NCBI GenBank assembly: GCA_017550285.1 | Contig: JAFZPP010000047.1 | Coordinates: 1 to 64,000 of the forward strand | Direction of reading: 5' to 3' | Source of the DNA: Oscillospiraceae bacterium | Lineage (GTDB): Bacteria; Bacillota; Clostridia; Oscillospirales; Ruminococcaceae | Length of the DNA stretch: 64,000 nucleotides | Shown here: piece by piece, positions 35,308 to 43,500 of the stretch | Numbering within the stretch: position 1 is the stretch's first letter | Layout: each line of letters begins with the position of its first letter | Position numbers and translations under genes: made by a program | The notes under the pieces: model-generated | What the model was told of the DNA's origin: nothing | Databases searched by the model: none | Seen by the model: only the letters and a program-made list of their open reading frames with translations

Positions 35308-35946
35308 TCAAAGGAAACCGTGCTGTGCCAGAAAATCCGCAGAGATGCCGTCATGCTGCTGCGGACGGAGCAGCTTTTCCGTATATTTCGCAAGGATGTC
35401 GCATTCCAGATTGACGGTATCGCCCGGCTTGCGGGAAAGAAGTGTTGTCTGCTGTGCCGTGTGCGGAATCACCGACACAGAAAAATCCTGCTGCGAGACC
35501 CGTGCGACGGTCAGGCTGATCCCGTCAATTGCAACAGACCCTTTTTCGACGAGATAGCGCAGAACAGACGCATCTGCGGCAACCGTGACCCATACGGCAT
35601 TCTCCTCACGCTGCAATTTCCGGACTGTACCCGTTCCGTCAATATGTCCGGAAACGATATGTCCGCCGAAGCGTCCGTTAGCAGACATCGCACGTTCCAG
35701 ATTCACTTTGCTGCCCTGACGGAGAGTGCCGAGATTTGTCCGCCGCATTGTTTCCGGCATGACATCGGCAGAAAAGCTGCTGCCGTCCGTCCGGCAGACC
35801 GTCAGGCAGGTTCCGTTGACGGCAATGCTGTCTCCGAGGTGTATATCCGACAGAATAAGCGCTGCGGAGATCGTCAGGACGCATGCAGATGTACCGTTCT
35901 GCACCTGCTTTACGGTGCCGGTTTCCTCTATGATTCCTGTGAACAA
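35308..35946 (-). CDS. ribE: Riboflavin synthase, alpha subunit
   Basis: This 212-residue enzyme dismutates two ribityllumazines to riboflavin. Two lumazine-binding repeats are seen, starting '[18 protein letters not shown]' and '[16 protein letters not shown]'. Motifs include '[13 protein letters not shown]' and '[11 protein letters not shown]'. Length is normal. It overlaps ribD by 19 bp. The gene is called ribE or ribC in different organisms. Confidence 0.96.
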   Translation of the reverse strand: MFTGIIEETGTVKQVQNGTSACVLTISAALILSDIHLGDSIAVNGTCLTVCRTDGSSFSADVMPETMRRTNLGTLRQGSKVNLERAMSANGRFGGHIVSGHIDGTGTVRKLQREENAVWVTVAADASVLRYLVEKGSVAIDGISLTVARVSQQDFSVSVIPHTAQQTTLLSRKPGDTVNLECDILAKYTEKLLRPQQHDGISADFLAQHGFL

Positions 35947-37040
35947 GCTGCCGCCCCCTTTACCGTATAATCCAGCAGAATATCATCTCCGAACCGTGAA
36001 ATCTCCGGTGCCGAAAGCTGATATGCCTCCGCGACCGCAGCAACGCCGATGCCGCCGACCGCAGTTTTGGCATCTCTGCCGCCAAAAATCTTCGGTGCAA
36101 TGTAAATCTGAACCTGCTGTACGATTCCTGCACGCAGCGCCGCTTCATGCAGTTCTGCACCGCCCTCGATCAGAACACTGTCAAGATGCATTTTTCCGAG
36201 TTCCTGCATCAGCGCGTTCAGACTGACATGCCCGTTTTCAGAAGGCAGCATCAGAACCTGAACACCTGCATCCTCCAGCTGTTTTTGTTTTTCCGGATTC
36301 GTTTCGCAGGCAGCGGCGATGACGGGAATTTCCTGTGCCGTCTGCACAAGTTTCGAGGTCAGCGGAATCCGCAGATGCGTGTCACAGACGATCCGGACCG
36401 GATGACTCGGATTGTCCGTCCGGCAGTTCAGCATCGGGTCATCCGCCAGAACGGTGCCGATGCCGCACAGAATTGCTGCGGTTCGCTTTCGTGTTTCATG
36501 CACATGCCTGCGGGCTGCCTCTCCTGTAATCCACTGGGATTTGCCGGTTCGTGTTGCGGTTTTTCCGTCGGCGGTCATTGCCGTTTTCAGGATGCAGTAC
36601 GGCGCTCCGGTCGTGATATAATGAAAAAAGATGCGGTTGAGCTTGTCGCATTCAGCTTTGCAGATACCGGTCTCCACCGCGATGCCGGCATCACGGAGCT
36701 GCTGAAGCCCTTTTCCGGCAACCAGCGGATTCGGGTCATCCGAACCGACAACGACACGGGAGATACCCGCAGCAATCACAGCCTCCGTACACGGCGGATT
36801 CTTGCCGTAATGACAGCAAGGCTCCAGCGTGACATACATGACTGCACCGCGCGGATCCTCTGTGCAGTTTTTCAGCGCATTCCGTTCGGCATGCAGTCCG
36901 CCGTAGCGTTCATGCCAGCCTTCGCCGATGATTCTGCCGTCCCGCACGATCACACAGCCGACAAGCGGATTCGGATTCACAAATCCGATGCCGCGTTCTG
37001 CAAGGCTGACTGCGCGCAGCATCCATTCTGAATCTGTCAT
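35928..37040 (-). CDS. ribD: Bifunctional deaminase/reductase of riboflavin synthesis
   Basis: This 370-residue enzyme deaminates and then reduces the GTP-derived pyrimidine. The N-terminal deaminase has the zinc motifs 'LHAERNAL' and 'EPCCHYGKNPPCTE'. The C-terminal reductase has 'PYCILKTAMTADGKTA', 'ILCGIGTVLADDPML' and 'VLIEGGAELHEAAL'. Length is normal. It is the first gene of the operon, starting about 75 bp after the riboswitch aptamer and just beyond its terminator hairpin. Confidence 0.97.
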   Translation of the reverse strand: MTDSEWMLRAVSLAERGIGFVNPNPLVGCVIVRDGRIIGEGWHERYGGLHAERNALKNCTEDPRGAVMYVTLEPCCHYGKNPPCTEAVIAAGISRVVVGSDDPNPLVAGKGLQQLRDAGIAVETGICKAECDKLNRIFFHYITTGAPYCILKTAMTADGKTATRTGKSQWITGEAARRHVHETRKRTAAILCGIGTVLADDPMLNCRTDNPSHPVRIVCDTHLRIPLTSKLVQTAQEIPVIAAACETNPEKQKQLEDAGVQVLMLPSENGHVSLNALMQELGKMHLDSVLIEGGAELHEAALRAGIVQQVQIYIAPKIFGGRDAKTAVGGIGVAAVAEAYQLSAPEISRFGDDILLDYTVKGAAACSQES

Positions 37041-37060
37041 CTCAGGACCCCTTTCTGAAA

Positions 37061-37090
37061 ATAAAAAAAACCGAAGACACAGCTTCGGGG
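37061..37090 (-). terminator. Attenuator terminator of the FMN riboswitch
   Basis: On the minus strand the stem CCGAAG / CTTCGG is followed by a run of eight T (37063-37070). It sits between the aptamer and ribD, as in transcription-attenuating FMN switches. Confidence 0.85.
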
Positions 37091-37114
37091 GGTTCGGGTG
37101 TTTGATCAGCGCCC

Positions 37115-37246
37115 GTTCTTCTCCCGTCCGGACTTTACCGTCGGTGCCGGAATCTCACCGGCTCGGCCTGCATCGGCAGGTTCACGGACTTCGGATGCAC
37201 AGGCATCCGTTACCGTCGGTTATGAATTACACATACCCCGAAGAAC
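37115..37246 (-). promoter_or_regulatory. FMN riboswitch (RFN element)
   Basis: The minus strand carries the conserved RFN blocks: a closing stem GTTCTTC (37240-37246) / GAAGAAC (37115-37121), 'TTCGGGG' after the 5' strand, 'AACCGACGGTAA', 'GAAGTCCGTGA', 'GAGATTCCGGCACCGACGG' and 'AGTCCGGACGGGAGAAGAA'. FMN binding would favour the downstream terminator and switch off rib genes. Confidence 0.95.
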
Positions 37247-37253
37247 AGTTATC

Positions 37254-37282
37254 ATTATACAACTTTTTTTCGGTATTGTCAA
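37254..37282 (-). promoter_or_regulatory. Consensus promoter of the riboflavin operon
   Basis: On the minus strand TTGACA (37277-37282), 17 bp, TATAAT (37254-37259); the aptamer starts within a few bases of the expected start site. Confidence 0.9.
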
Positions 37283-37313
37283 TAGGGCAGACGCCGTGTT
37301 TCTGCATGCCGCC

Positions 37314-38231
37314 TCAAAGCCACTTTTTCTTCTTGAAGAACACAAGGCTGACAATCACGATTGCGGCACTGACTGCAATGACAATCGGATAGGAAATTCT
37401 GTATTCGAGTTCAGGCATATACTTAAAGTTCATGCCGTACCAGCCGACGATCAGCGTCAGCGGCATAAATATGGACGAAATGATAGTGAGCAGCGCCATG
37501 ATTCGGTTCTGTTTGATATCCAGCTGCGACTGATACAAATCGTGTATCTGAATCGAGAAATCACGCAGAGACGATGTCAGGTCGTGCAGCCTTGAAACAC
37601 GCTGCGAGAATAAATGAAAATATCGTGTATTTTCCTGTTTGAAGAAATTGTTTTCGTTTTCTTCCAGTTCCTGACTGAGATCGAGCAGCTGCTCGTAATG
37701 ATTGCGCAGATCGCGGAGATCGCTCCGGATGCGGCTGACACGCAGCGACGGGTCATTATATGTTCCTTCGAGAATGCCGGATTCGATTGTATCCAGTTCC
37801 TTGTCGAGCTGCTCCAGAACGCCCTGATCCTGTGCGACGGTTTGTTCGAGAAAATCAAACAGAAACCGCTCGAGACTCGGCATCGCCCAGCGCTTCGTCG
37901 CAATGATATTGCTGATTTTTTCGGTGACGTATCCGCTGTCGTCGATGAAGACGATGCCTTTTTCATCCAGCGCGAAGGCAAATCCGGTCGGCGGCGCAGA
38001 GATATTCCGCAGGTCAGGGATTGAAAACGTGCCGGTCAGGGAATCATAGTTGACCTCGGCTTTGGTGGAATGAATCGAAGAGAGGTCTATGTCCATTTCG
38101 ATTCCCATATCAAACTGTTCCTTGCGCTCCAGCCATTCTGCGGATGTCAGCACTGCGACATACCGGCTGTTCTTCTTGGTGAGATTCAGCTTTTCCACTT
38201 TTTCAAGTGTGCTGTGGATTACATAGTACAT
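37314..38231 (-). CDS. corA: CorA-family divalent cation (Mg/Co) channel
   Basis: This 305-residue protein has a large cytoplasmic N-terminal domain rich in acidic coiled-coil helices ('LRDLRNHYEQLLDLSQELEE', 'FFKQENTRYFHLFSQ'). Two C-terminal membrane helices carry the signature 'YGMNF' between them, and a Lys-rich tail follows. The start at 38231 is chosen for GAGGAG just upstream. It would mediate Mg2+ uptake as a pentamer. It is monocistronic with its own promoter. The family (CorA type) is clear but ion specificity is not. Confidence 0.93.
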   Translation of the reverse strand: MYYVIHSTLEKVEKLNLTKKNSRYVAVLTSAEWLERKEQFDMGIEMDIDLSSIHSTKAEVNYDSLTGTFSIPDLRNISAPPTGFAFALDEKGIVFIDDSGYVTEKISNIIATKRWAMPSLERFLFDFLEQTVAQDQGVLEQLDKELDTIESGILEGTYNDPSLRVSRIRSDLRDLRNHYEQLLDLSQELEENENNFFKQENTRYFHLFSQRVSRLHDLTSSLRDFSIQIHDLYQSQLDIKQNRIMALLTIISSIFMPLTLIVGWYGMNFKYMPELEYRISYPIVIAVSAAIVIVSLVFFKKKKWL

Positions 38232-38272
38232 AGATGACTCCTCACGGATTGATATATGAATGTGATGCATTT

Positions 38273-38301
38273 ATTATAGCATAGAATCCGGTATAGTGCA
38301 A
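38273..38301 (-). promoter_or_regulatory. Promoter for corA
   Basis: On the minus strand TTGCAC (38296-38301), 17 bp, TATAAT (38273-38278). The 16 bases ending in the -10 region (ATTCTATGCTATAATA) are the same as in the GH8 cellulase promoter. Confidence 0.75.
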
Positions 38302-38446
38302 TGGGAGAAGGATAAAATATTCAGCAGGCTAAAACTTTTTTCATCTGCTCGGCGTACAGGATGTTCTGAGCGTGTGTTATAATCTGCTGACCGGCAGAGC
38401 ATCTGTTCAAAAAACAGAATCTTCCTTTGCTTCCATTATTTTTGCA

Positions 38447-38475
38447 TTGAAAGAAAAACACGCATCTGCTATAAT
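38447..38475 (+). promoter_or_regulatory. Promoter for the Cys-rich micropeptide
   Basis: TTGAAA (38447-38452), 17 bp, TATAAT (38470-38475) with TGC extension. Confidence 0.75.
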
Positions 38476-38511
38476 AGTCTTATCCTGCATCAGAGGAAGG
38501 AGGCAAACGTG

Positions 38512-38580
38512 ATGTGCTGTAACAGCTGGTTTCAGTCGCTTTGTACGCTTCTGAGAAACATCTGCGGCGGCTGCTGCTGA
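38512..38580 (+). CDS. 22-residue cysteine-rich micropeptide
   Basis: A 22-codon ORF with ATG at 38512 and TGA at 38578-38580. AAGGAGG (38497-38503) lies 8 bp upstream. Six of 22 residues are Cys (positions 2, 3, 11, 18, 21, 22), including an N-terminal MCC and a C-terminal GGCC. The middle is amphipathic (WFQSL, TLLRN). No signal peptide is seen. The gene has its own promoter and a separate terminator, so this is a complete small transcription unit of about 145 bases. I know no named family. It might be a metal-binding peptide, a membrane-active peptide or a regulatory leader, but nothing downstream in the same transcript is coding. Confidence 0.65.
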   Translation: MCCNSWFQSLCTLLRNICGGCC

Positions 38581-38590
38581 TGACGAAATG

Positions 38591-38631
38591 AAACAGGGAT
38601 TCTTTCTGCGGAAGGAATCCCTGTTTTTCTG
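38591..38631 (+). terminator. Terminator of the micropeptide gene
   Basis: The stem AAACAGGGATTC (38591-38602) / GAATCCCTGTTT (38615-38626) is followed by T residues, starting 11 bases after the stop codon. Confidence 0.88.
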
Positions 38632-38767
38632 TTGATAGACCGGTCACCGTCAGCATCCGAACCGCAATAATCAGTCAGTCTGCATAATCGCCGCAATAAT
38701 TGACTTGTTTATGTGAATATATATGATATAATGAAAATGGAGTATTATATTATGGGAGGGATGACGA

Positions 38768-40471
38768 ATGCAGGAACTGCTGAAACGCAACAAAGGGCTT
38801 CACAGAACGATACTGATTGTCGATGATGAATGCATTGAGCGCGAAATGCTCGGTGCAATGCTGGAAGATGCGTATGCGGTCATCTATGCCGAAAACGGTG
38901 CAGTTGCGCTGAATACGATACGGAAAGAAAAGCAGACACTGTCATTGGTCATTCTTGATCTGCATATGCCTGAGCTGGACGGATACAGTCTGCTGAAGAT
39001 CATACGCGCTGACAGCGAACTGCGGCGCATCCCTGTCATTGTGCTGACATCCGAAAAAGAGGCGGAGGTTTCCGTTTTGCAGCTCGGCGCTGCGGATTTT
39101 ATCACAAAGCCGTATGATGTACCGGATGTGGTCAGGGCAAGAGTCAGCCGCTCCATAGAGCTGGCAGAGGACAGCATCATCATCCACGAAACGGAACGGG
39201 ATGAGCTGACAGGTCTTTTCAACAAGGAATTCTTTTTTCAGTACGGCAGACGGCTGGATACGCAGAATGAGAATATGCCGATGGATGCGCTCGTCATGGA
39301 TATCAACCGGTTCCATATGATCAATGAGATGTACGGCAGAAACTACGGCGACATGATTCTCAAGCAGATCGGCTTCTGTCTGCATGAGATCGTATGCCAC
39401 ACCGGTGGACTTGCCTGCCGGTTCAACAGCAACTGCTTCGGCATTTATCTGCCGCATGTAACCGATCTGCGGGAGAAGCTGCCGCAGTATATTTCCAATA
39501 TCTGTGACCGCATGGGCGACGGCAAGGTCACAATTCGCATGGGTGTCTATCATGATGACGGCAGCGGACTGGATATGGAGCAGCGCTTTGAGCGTGCCGC
39601 GCTGACCTGCCGGAAGCTCCGCAACAGCTATACCACATGCTTTGAATTCTATAATGCCGAGCTGCACAGCAGGGAGCTCTATTCCGAGCGCCTCATCAAC
39701 GATATCGACAAGGCGCTCGAAGAAAAGCAGTTCAAGGTATTCTATCAGCCGAAATACTGCATCTGCGGCAATAAACCGAAGCTCACAAGCGTGGAGGCGC
39801 TGATTCGCTGGTATCATCCTGAATTCGGCATCATTATGCCGGCTGAGTTCATCGCACTGTTCGAGGAGAACGGTCTGATTCAGAAGCTGGACAGATATGT
39901 CTGGAATGTCGCGGCGGAGCAGATCAGCCGCTGGAAGCATGAATTCGGCATTGAGCTGCCGGTATCAGTCAATGTTTCGCGTGTGGATGCGTTTAATCCG
40001 ATGCTCGGCACAATTCTCGACGAGATCACGAAGAAAAACGGGCTGGATAACGGCAAGCTGCTGCTGGAGATTACCGAATCGGCATATACCGATAATTCGC
40101 AGCAGATCATTGATACCGTCAACCAGCTGCGCAGGCAGGGCTACAAAATCGAAATGGACGATTTCGGCAGGGGGTATTCCTCTTTGAATATGCTGACTGC
40201 ACTGCCGATTGACGCGCTCAAGCTCGATATGAATTTCATCCGGAATATCTGCGATAACGTCAAGGACCGCCGTCTTGTCGGGATTATGATCGAGATTGCA
40301 AGGCTGCTGGAGGTTCCTGCGATTGCAGAGGGCGTCGAGACGAAGGAGCAGATGGAGCTGCTCAAGGAGCTCGGCTGCGATGTGATTCAGGGTTATTATT
40401 TTTCCAAGCCGCTTTCCGCAGAGGATTTCCGTATGCTGCTGAAAGAAGAACTGAGAGGAGAGGCTTCATGA
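38768..40471 (+). CDS. Response regulator with degenerate GGDEF and intact EAL domain (c-di-GMP phosphodiesterase)
   Basis: The protein has 567 residues. The receiver domain (about 12-130) has 'ILIVDDE', phospho-acceptor Asp64 in 'VILDLHMPELDG' and Lys in 'FITKPYD'. The GGDEF-like domain (about 140-290) has 'NSNCF' where GGDEF should be, so cyclase activity is unlikely. The EAL domain (about 310-560) keeps the catalytic set: 'VEALIRW', 'NVSR', 'EITES', 'MDDFGRGYSSL', 'LKLDMNF', 'AEGVE' and 'IQGYYFSKPL'. It should hydrolyse c-di-GMP under phosphorelay control. The Hpt gene overlaps its end by 4 bp and the hybrid kinases follow, so all likely form one pathway. Confidence 0.93.
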   Translation: MQELLKRNKGLHRTILIVDDECIEREMLGAMLEDAYAVIYAENGAVALNTIRKEKQTLSLVILDLHMPELDGYSLLKIIRADSELRRIPVIVLTSEKEAEVSVLQLGAADFITKPYDVPDVVRARVSRSIELAEDSIIIHETERDELTGLFNKEFFFQYGRRLDTQNENMPMDALVMDINRFHMINEMYGRNYGDMILKQIGFCLHEIVCHTGGLACRFNSNCFGIYLPHVTDLREKLPQYISNICDRMGDGKVTIRMGVYHDDGSGLDMEQRFERAALTCRKLRNSYTTCFEFYNAELHSRELYSERLINDIDKALEEKQFKVFYQPKYCICGNKPKLTSVEALIRWYHPEFGIIMPAEFIALFEENGLIQKLDRYVWNVAAEQISRWKHEFGIELPVSVNVSRVDAFNPMLGTILDEITKKNGLDNGKLLLEITESAYTDNSQQIIDTVNQLRRQGYKIEMDDFGRGYSSLNMLTALPIDALKLDMNFIRNICDNVKDRRLVGIMIEIARLLEVPAIAEGVETKEQMELLKELGCDVIQGYYFSKPLSAEDFRMLLKEELRGEAS

Positions 40472-40803
40472 TGACGATTGACAGTCTGAGAGCATTCGGT
40501 GCAGATGTGGATGCAGGACTGACGCGCTGCCTGAACAAAGAGGATTTTTACCTGATGCTCGTGAATAAGGCGAGAGAAGATCAAAAACTGACGGAGCTTG
40601 CACAGCAGCTCGGCGACAGGAATCTCGATGCTGCATTTGAAACGGCGCATGCGCTGAAAGGCATGTACGCAAATCTTTCGCTGACGCCGCTGACAGAGCC
40701 TGTCAGCGAAATGACCGAGCTGCTCCGCAAAAGAACGGATACGGATTATTCTGCATTGCTGCATGAGGCGCAGATGCAGTTTGAAAAGCTGTGCAGTTTA
40801 TGA
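40468..40803 (+). CDS. Hpt (histidine phosphotransfer) protein
   Basis: This 111-residue single-domain protein has the phosphorylatable His61 in 'ETAHALKGMYANL' and helical flanks typical of Hpt four-helix bundles. It overlaps the EAL gene in ATGA fashion and so is coupled to it. It should carry phosphate from the hybrid kinases' receivers to the REC-GGDEF-EAL protein. Confidence 0.9.
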   Translation: MMTIDSLRAFGADVDAGLTRCLNKEDFYLMLVNKAREDQKLTELAQQLGDRNLDAAFETAHALKGMYANLSLTPLTEPVSEMTELLRKRTDTDYSALLHEAQMQFEKLCSL

Positions 40804-40931
40804 ATACCCATACGAATCCTTGAAACCGGACAGGGCGGAATGCGTCTGCGTAAAATGTCTGCCGTTTCGGGGATTCATTTGTTTTACGCTCCGGTATATA
40901 CCTGCTTTTCACGCTTACGGAGGATATGATT

Positions 40932-43490
40932 ATGAATCAGGAGCCAAAGGATCACAATGTACCAATCACCGGAAATACAACGGAGGAAGGACAGCTTGTG
41001 CATGAAGCCGTGATAGCTGCGCTGACGAATATCTATCACACGGTATGGCTGATTAACGATATCGAGACGGAAAGCTGCTCGCTTTATCGCGGCGATCGCA
41101 GCAGTCAAAGCATCCATGCCGACGCCATTGAGCATGCACTGACACACGCAAAATATACGGAGGCGCAGGAGGAATATATCCGGACGATGATCATGCCGGA
41201 GGATCAGGAACGCATGAAACAAATTCTCGCGCTGCCGAATATTATCCGTGAGCTGACGGAAAAGGAACGGTTCTCCGCGACATTTCTCCGCAGGTTTGAA
41301 GACGGTCCGCGGTATTACACGATTGAATTCGGCAGACTCAGAATGCCCGGCGGCAAAAAGGGTGTCATGCTCGGCTTCAAGGATATGGACGATGAAATCC
41401 GTGAACGGCAGCAGGAGCTGGACCGCCGCACGAGTCTGCTGGAAAAGCTCCGCAATGAGCAGCACCGCAGAGAAGAACAGGACAGAATGATTACGGCGCT
41501 TGCTTCGGATTACCGCAGCGTGTATCATATTGATCTGGATTCTGATGACGGCGTCTGTTACCGTGCGGACCCGACTGATGTCGAACAGACCAAAGAGGGC
41601 ATCCATTTTCCGTATCTGGAGCGCTTCACATGGTATGCCGAGCATTCGGTTGACGCCAATTACCGCGCGGAGTTTCTGAATTTTATCAATCCGGATCATA
41701 TCCGGAAGGGGCTTGCGCATAAGAAAATCCTTGCCTATCGCTATCTGGTGCACCGCTGCGGCGTGGACTATTATGAGATGATCCGCATTGCCGGTGTCCG
41801 CCATGCTGCCGACCGCGATGACAATATCGTGCATGCGGTCGGGCTCGGTCTGACCGATATCGACGAGGAATTCCGCAAGGCGCTGGTGCAGAATCGGGCG
41901 CTGAGCGAGGCGCTGCGCGTTGCGCAGGAGGCGAGCAAGGCGAAAACCGCGTTCCTTTCCAATATGAGCCATGAAATCCGCACGCCGATGAATGCGATCA
42001 TCGGACTGAACAGCCTTGCACTCCGGAAGGCAGGCAATGATGCAGAAATAAAATCTTATCTTGAGCAGATCGGCAGCAGCGCGCGGCATTTGCTGCATCT
42101 GATCAATGACATTCTTGATATGAGCCGCATCGAATCCGGCAGAATGGTGCTGCGCAAGGAGGAGTTTTCGTTCCGCGCCATGCTTGAGCAGATCAATGTC
42201 ATGGTCATGACACAGTGCAGCGACAAGGGTCTGAAGTATGAATGCAAGGTGATCGGCGGCGTTTCGGATTATTACATCGGCGACGATATGAAGCTCAAGC
42301 AGGTGCTGATCAATATTCTCAGCAATGCCGTGAAATTTACTGAAGCGCCCGGCAGCATTGCGCTGACGGTCGAACGGACTGCGGTCTTTGCGGATCAGTC
42401 CACGCTCCGGTTTGTGATTCAGGATACCGGTATCGGCATGGATAAGGACTTCATCCCCAAAATCTTCGATACCTTCACACAGGAGGACAGCAGCCGCAAA
42501 AGCAAATACGGCAGTACGGGTCTGGGCATGGCAATCGCAAAAAGCATCGTCGATCTGATGAACGGCAAGATTTCGGTTGAATCGGAAAAGGGTTCCGGTA
42601 CGGTGTTCACGGTTGTCGTGACACTGAAAAACTGCCGCCACAGCTATGAGGAGGGCATCGTCATTGACCCGAAGCAGATGCATGTTCTGGTCGTGGATGA
42701 TGATGCCGTTGCAGCGGAGCATGCAAGAATCGTGCTCGAAGAAGCGGGCATCCGCGCGGATACCTGTCTGAACGGCACCGATGCAATGAAGATGCTCCTG
42801 CGGCAGAAAACGGAAGATGACGACTATAATCTGATCCTGCTGGACTGGAAGATGCCGGAGCAGGACGGTCTCACACTGACAAAGCAGATTCGGCAGCAGC
42901 TCAGCCATGAGGCGACAATTATCATCCTGACTGCGTTCAACTGGGATGATATCATGGATGAAGCAATGCAAAACGGCGTGGACAGCTTTCTTGCAAAGCC
43001 GCTTTTTGCCTCAAATGTCATCGGTGAATTTGAACGGATTGTGCGCAAGAATAATTTGCAGCTGACACGCGAAAAGCAGCGCGCCGATCTGCACGGCAGG
43101 CGGATTCTGCTCGCGGAGGATGTGCTCATCAATGCGGAGATCATGAAGGAACTTATCCGGATCATGGGCGCCGAGGCGGATCATGCCGAAAACGGCAGAA
43201 TCGCAGTACAGAAATTCGCGGAAGCACCGGACGGGTATTATGACGCCGTGCTTATGGATGTGCGCATGCCGGAAATGGACGGTCTGGAAGCTGCCGCGGC
43301 AATCCGTGCACTCAGCCGTCCGGATGCAAAAAGCGTCCCGATTATCGCACTGACAGCAAATGCCTTTGACGAGGATGTGCAGCGCTCCCTGCAAGTCGGC
43401 ATGAATGCGCATCTTTCCAAGCCGGTTGAGCCGGAACGCCTTTGCCGGACACTCGAAGTGCTGATCTGGGAGGCATCACAGAACAAGTGA
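40932..43490 (+). CDS. Soluble hybrid histidine kinase with two receivers
   Basis: The protein has 852 residues. The ATG at 40932 is chosen over 40926 because GGAGG then has an 8-bp spacing. Two PAS-like sensor stretches (about 20-150 and 185-310) are joined by coiled coil. The DHp domain has His347 in 'FLSNMSHEIRTPMNAIIG'. The HATPase shows 'NILSNAVKFTEAPG', 'DTGIGMDKDFIPKIFDTF' and 'STGLGMAIAKSIV'. Receiver 1 has 'VLVVDDDAVAAE' and 'LILLDWKMPEQDG'. Receiver 2 has 'RILLAEDVLINAE' and 'AVLMDVRMPEMDG'. No membrane segments are seen, so it senses an internal signal. It ends 10 bp before the permease-kinase gene. Confidence 0.93.
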   Translation: MNQEPKDHNVPITGNTTEEGQLVHEAVIAALTNIYHTVWLINDIETESCSLYRGDRSSQSIHADAIEHALTHAKYTEAQEEYIRTMIMPEDQERMKQILALPNIIRELTEKERFSATFLRRFEDGPRYYTIEFGRLRMPGGKKGVMLGFKDMDDEIRERQQELDRRTSLLEKLRNEQHRREEQDRMITALASDYRSVYHIDLDSDDGVCYRADPTDVEQTKEGIHFPYLERFTWYAEHSVDANYRAEFLNFINPDHIRKGLAHKKILAYRYLVHRCGVDYYEMIRIAGVRHAADRDDNIVHAVGLGLTDIDEEFRKALVQNRALSEALRVAQEASKAKTAFLSNMSHEIRTPMNAIIGLNSLALRKAGNDAEIKSYLEQIGSSARHLLHLINDILDMSRIESGRMVLRKEEFSFRAMLEQINVMVMTQCSDKGLKYECKVIGGVSDYYIGDDMKLKQVLINILSNAVKFTEAPGSIALTVERTAVFADQSTLRFVIQDTGIGMDKDFIPKIFDTFTQEDSSRKSKYGSTGLGMAIAKSIVDLMNGKISVESEKGSGTVFTVVVTLKNCRHSYEEGIVIDPKQMHVLVVDDDAVAAEHARIVLEEAGIRADTCLNGTDAMKMLLRQKTEDDDYNLILLDWKMPEQDGLTLTKQIRQQLSHEATIIILTAFNWDDIMDEAMQNGVDSFLAKPLFASNVIGEFERIVRKNNLQLTREKQRADLHGRRILLAEDVLINAEIMKELIRIMGAEADHAENGRIAVQKFAEAPDGYYDAVLMDVRMPEMDGLEAAAAIRALSRPDAKSVPIIALTANAFDEDVQRSLQVGMNAHLSKPVEPERLCRTLEVLIWEASQNK

Positions 43491-43500
43491 AGGGGGGCGG

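Noticed and set aside
40884-42971. Minus-strand open frame of 695 codons opposite the hybrid kinase
   Set aside because: The plus strand carries unmistakable kinase and receiver motifs over the same bases; the long antisense frame is a codon-bias effect.
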